A stretch of 9,364 bases of DNA from DATFEN01 sp035691285. GTDB taxonomy: Bacteria > Acidobacteriota > Vicinamibacteria > Fen-336. Positions 6,815-9,364 of this stretch are shown piece after piece. The position numbers and the translations under genes were made by a program. The notes beneath the pieces are model-generated. The model saw nothing but the letters and a program-made list of their open reading frames with translations. It did not search any database and was not told where the DNA came from. The stretch is taken from NCBI GenBank assembly GCA_035691285.1, contig DASSJI010000296.1, forward strand, positions 1 through 9,364. Direction: 5' to 3'. The number at the start of each line of letters is the position of its first letter. The stretch's first letter is position 1.

Positions 6815-7759
6815 ATGAGCAACCTAGCCCCCGCCGAGTCCGCCGAGCTCTGCGCCGGCGAGCCCGCCTCGCCGACGTTCGAGGCGCTGACGGGCCGCCT
6901 CACCGATCTCGCGGGCCTGTCCATCAGGCGCCTGCTCCCGCGTTCGCGGCGGCGCATGGTCGGCCCCTGGTGCTTCCTCGACGCGTACGGGCCGCTCAGC
7001 TTCCGATCCGGCAAGCCGATAGACGTGGCACCGCATCCCCACGTCGGCATCCAGACCGTCTCGTGGCTGCTCGAGGGCGAGGTCCTGCACAACGACAGCC
7101 TCGGGCTTTCGGGTTCCGCCGTGCCGGGCACGCTCAACCTGATGACCGCGGGGCGCGGCATCGCCCACTCGGAGGAGACCCCGGCCTCGAACACGGGGCG
7201 CCTGAAGGGCGTGCAGCTCTGGGTGGCGCTTCCGGCCGCGAGCCGCGAGACCGAGCCCGGCTTCGAGCAGCACCGCGCGCTGCCGGTGGTCGAGCTGGAC
7301 GGCGGCCGGGCCACGGTGTTCCTGGGCGCGCTGGCCGGAGCTCGCTCCCCCGCGCGCTGCTACTCGCCGGTGGTCGGCGCCGACGTGGCGGGGGAGCCGG
7401 AGCGTCGCCTCGCCCTGCCGCTGGATCGAGGCTTCGAGCACGCCCTCGTGGTGCTCGGCGGCGGCGGCCGCCTCGGCGACGAGCGGCTGGCCCCGGACAC
7501 GCTCTACTACCTGGGATGCGGGCGCAGCCAGCTCCTGCTCCAGGCGGAGCGCGACGGCCTCCGGCTGCTGGTCCTGGGCGGCGCGCCTTTCGGCGAGACG
7601 ATCCTGATGTGGTGGAACTTCGTCGCGCGGACCACCGAGGAGATCGTCGCCGCGCGGGAGGACTGGCAGGCCGGCCGGCGCTTCGGCGAGGTGCGGGCCT
7701 ACGCCGGACCTCGCCTCGACGCGCCGCCGTTCGTCGCTCGTCCTGTGCCGCGGCCGTGA
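6815..7759 (+). CDS. Pirin family protein
   Basis: This 314-aa bicupin has the pirin signature. The metal site in the N-terminal cupin is complete: His74 and His76 in PHPHVGIQTVSW, and His118 and Glu120 in GRGIAHSEE, corresponding to the iron-binding His, His, His, Glu of human pirin. GEVLHNDSLG (residues 88-97) has Asn where most members have Arg. KGVQLWVALP (131-140) ends the N-terminal cupin, and the C-terminal Pirin_C cupin spans about 190-300. Some bacterial pirins act as quercetinase-like dioxygenases or redox-sensitive regulators; which applies here is unknown. ATG 6815 is chosen over GTG 6809; neither has a ribosome-binding site, consistent with a leaderless transcript. The first 20 residues are a poorly conserved Ala/Glu-rich extension. 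It is divergent from the FMN reductase gene and convergent with the glucan synthase-like gene, with 49 bp between in which I see no terminator. Confidence 0.92.
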   Translation: MSNLAPAESAELCAGEPASPTFEALTGRLTDLAGLSIRRLLPRSRRRMVGPWCFLDAYGPLSFRSGKPIDVAPHPHVGIQTVSWLLEGEVLHNDSLGLSGSAVPGTLNLMTAGRGIAHSEETPASNTGRLKGVQLWVALPAASRETEPGFEQHRALPVVELDGGRATVFLGALAGARSPARCYSPVVGADVAGEPERRLALPLDRGFEHALVVLGGGGRLGDERLAPDTLYYLGCGRSQLLLQAERDGLRLLVLGGAPFGETILMWWNFVARTTEEIVAAREDWQAGRRFGEVRAYAGPRLDAPPFVARPVPRP

Positions 7760-7808
7760 GGGACGGGCCACGTCCACGCCCCGCGCCGCCGGCAGGGCGG
7801 GAGAGCGG

Positions 7809-9364
7809 TCACGCCGGAGCGGTGGCGCCCTGGGCGGCCTTGGCCTGTGTGCGCAGCGTGGGGCTTCCCAGCACCAGCCGCACCTGGTGGCTGCCGCCGT
7901 CGTCGACGAGAGGTATGGCGCGCGGATCGACCGGGGCGCCGTCCAGCTCTGCCTCAGCGACTCCTCGGCACCGCCGCTCAGGATTCTCGACCGTGATCTC
8001 GTAGCGCGCCTGGCCGAAGCGCCAGGCGATCGAGTAGCCTGGCCAGGACGACGGAATGCACGGCTCCACCTCGAAGCTCGAGCCGTGGCGCCTCAGGCCG
8101 AGGATGCTTTCGAGGCCCGCGCGGTACATCCAGCCTGCCGAGCCGGTGTACCAGGTCCAGCCCGCGCGACCGGCGTGCGCCGGGTGGGCGTACACGTCTC
8201 CCGCGACGGCGTAGGGCTCGGCCTTGTAGCGTTCGACCGCGGCCGCGCTGCGCGTATGGTTGATGGGGTTGAGCATGTGGAAGAGCTCCACGGCCTCGTC
8301 GCCGCTGCCGAGCCGGGCCATGGCCATGACCACCCAGATCGCGGCGTGGGTGTACTGGCCGCCGTTCTCGCGCACGCCGGGCGGATAGCCCTTGATGTAG
8401 CCGGGCTCCTGCGCCGAGCGGTCGAAGGGCGGGTCGAGGAGCAGCACGAGCTGCGGACCGCGTCGGACGAGGTGCGTGCGGACGGCGTCCATGGCGCGGT
8501 CCGCAAAGCGCGCGGGGACGGCGCCCGAAAGCACCGCCCAGGATTGGGCGATCGCGTCGATCCTGCACTCGTCGTTCTGCGCGGAGCCGAGAGGCGAGCC
8601 GTCGTCGTAGTAGCCGCGCCGGTACCATTCACCGTCCCACGTCTGCTCCAGCATGCTGGCGAGGCGGCGCGCCTCGCTGCGGTAGCGCTCGGCCCGGATG
8701 GTGTCTCCCCGAGCCTCACAGAGCGCCGAGAAGCTCCCGAGCACGCCGTGGAGCAGGAAGCCCACCCACGTGCTCTCTCCACGGCCCTCGCGTCCCACGC
8801 GGTTCATGCCGTCGTTCCAGTCGCCGCTTCCCATGAGCGGAAGCCCATGCGACCCGATCGTCGACCCCTTGTCGATGGCGCGCAGGCAGTGCTCGAACAG
8901 CGACCGCCCTTCCGCCGAGGCCGAGGGCTGCAGGTACGCTTCGTGGGCGTCCGGCGCGAGCGGCGTCGCCTCCAGGAACGGCACCAGCTCGTCGAGGACG
9001 CGCGCGTCTCCCGTGCTCCGGACGTAGTGCGCCACAGCGTAGGGGAGCCAGAGCGGGTCGTCGGAGCAGCGCGTCCGGGTGCCCTGGCCGCTCGGCAGCT
9101 GCCACCAGTGCTGGACGTCGCCCTCGACGAACTGGCGGCTGGCGGCCCGCAGCAGGTGTTCCCGGAACAGGTCGGGCCGGGCGAGGGTGAGGGCCATGAC
9201 GTCCTGGAGCTGGTCGCGGAACCCGAATGCGCCGCCGACCTGGTAGAAGGCCGAGCGGGCCCACAGCCGGCAGCTCACGTCCTGGTAGAGGAGCCAGCGG
9301 TTCATCAACAGGTCGAAGGAATCGTCGGGCGTTTCGACCTGGACCGTGTCGAGGATGGCGTCCC
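7809..9364 (-). CDS. ndvB: C-terminal GH94 part of a cyclic beta-1,2-glucan synthase-like protein (5' end outside window)
   Basis: The last 517 residues of a larger protein are visible; the frame is open to the right edge, and the residues before the internal ATG at 9305 (VQVETPDDSFDLLMNRW) read smoothly, so that ATG is not the start. The (alpha/alpha)6 barrel of glycoside hydrolase family 94 is recognisable: WLLYQDVSCRLWARSAFYQ then GFRDQLQDVM, CSDDPLWLPY, and GSGDWNDGMNRVG, which holds the catalytic-acid Asp. QNDECRIDAIAQSW, KGYPPGVRENGGQYTHAAIW and GRAGWTWYTGSAGWMYR follow. This combination is typical of the C-terminus of NdvB/ChvB (about 2,800 residues), where the GH94 domain phosphorolyses beta-1,2-glucan to set ring size; the enzyme is an inner-membrane protein making periplasmic glucans. 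A shorter stand-alone GH94 phosphorylase cannot be excluded without the missing part. The C-terminal 30 residues are a poorly conserved Ala/Thr-rich tail. Confidence 0.85.
   Translation of the reverse strand, partial: DAILDTVQVETPDDSFDLLMNRWLLYQDVSCRLWARSAFYQVGGAFGFRDQLQDVMALTLARPDLFREHLLRAASRQFVEGDVQHWWQLPSGQGTRTRCSDDPLWLPYAVAHYVRSTGDARVLDELVPFLEATPLAPDAHEAYLQPSASAEGRSLFEHCLRAIDKGSTIGSHGLPLMGSGDWNDGMNRVGREGRGESTWVGFLLHGVLGSFSALCEARGDTIRAERYRSEARRLASMLEQTWDGEWYRRGYYDDGSPLGSAQNDECRIDAIAQSWAVLSGAVPARFADRAMDAVRTHLVRRGPQLVLLLDPPFDRSAQEPGYIKGYPPGVRENGGQYTHAAIWVVMAMARLGSGDEAVELFHMLNPINHTRSAAAVERYKAEPYAVAGDVYAHPAHAGRAGWTWYTGSAGWMYRAGLESILGLRRHGSSFEVEPCIPSSWPGYSIAWRFGQARYEITVENPERRCRGVAEAELDGAPVDPRAIPLVDDGGSHQVRLVLGSPTLRTQAKAAQGATAPA

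Noticed and set aside
7760..7808. Possible terminator between the convergent pirin and glucan synthase-like genes
   Set aside because: The region is GC-rich with short complementary runs but no clear stem and no T-tract on either strand.
6778..8004. A 408-codon plus-strand frame overlapping pirin
   Set aside because: Low-complexity Arg/Pro/Ala translation offset by one frame from the well-supported pirin gene.

Overview
The window is about 9.4 kb of very GC-rich DNA (roughly 70% by eye) with dense gene packing. It carries ordinary chromosomal metabolic and envelope genes and no phage, IS or plasmid hallmark. The partial cyclic beta-1,2-glucan synthase-like gene at the right edge implies a diderm with a periplasm. 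A high-GC soil or sediment bacterium (proteobacterial, myxobacterial or Rokubacteria-like) fits, but this is inference from gene content and composition; no rRNA or other strong taxonomic marker is present.

Layout, left to right. Positions 1-225 are a regulatory leader for cimA: a TATAAT -10 box, a 32-codon ORF with an Ile-Val-Ile cluster, three mutually exclusive RNA pairings and an intrinsic terminator. cimA, (R)-citramalate synthase, the threonine-independent entry to isoleucine, follows at 226-1818. It converges on a CNNM/CBS/CorC-HlyC membrane protein gene (1815-3131, minus), and the two stop codons share one CTAG. A 114-bp divergent intergenic region with short repeats and a TATGAT box separates that gene from chrB (3246-4214). 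chrB starts a rightward cluster: chrB, a collapsed piece of the chromate transporter gene chrA, a small low-molecular-weight-phosphatase/ArsC-like gene with Lys in place of the catalytic Arg, and an MFS transporter. Just after the MFS gene lies a 128-bp relic of an ornithine cyclodeaminase gene that keeps both gene ends but has lost the middle. Then come an NADPH-dependent FMN reductase-like gene (minus), a divergent pirin-family gene (plus), and the C-terminal GH94 part of a large gene (minus) that runs off the right edge.

How the parts work together. The left block looks like product-controlled isoleucine synthesis: scarce charged tRNA-Ile would stall the ribosome at the leader Ile codons, favour the antiterminator and switch cimA on. 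The centre looks like a former chromate-resistance operon whose sensor/regulator survives while the pump has been reduced to fragments; the MFS transporter may or may not serve as the exporter now. The right side is a mix of redox and envelope genes with no obvious joint pathway.

The most notable signals are the putative isoleucine attenuator of cimA and the two independently collapsed genes (chrA, ornithine cyclodeaminase) that flank an otherwise intact pair of genes.
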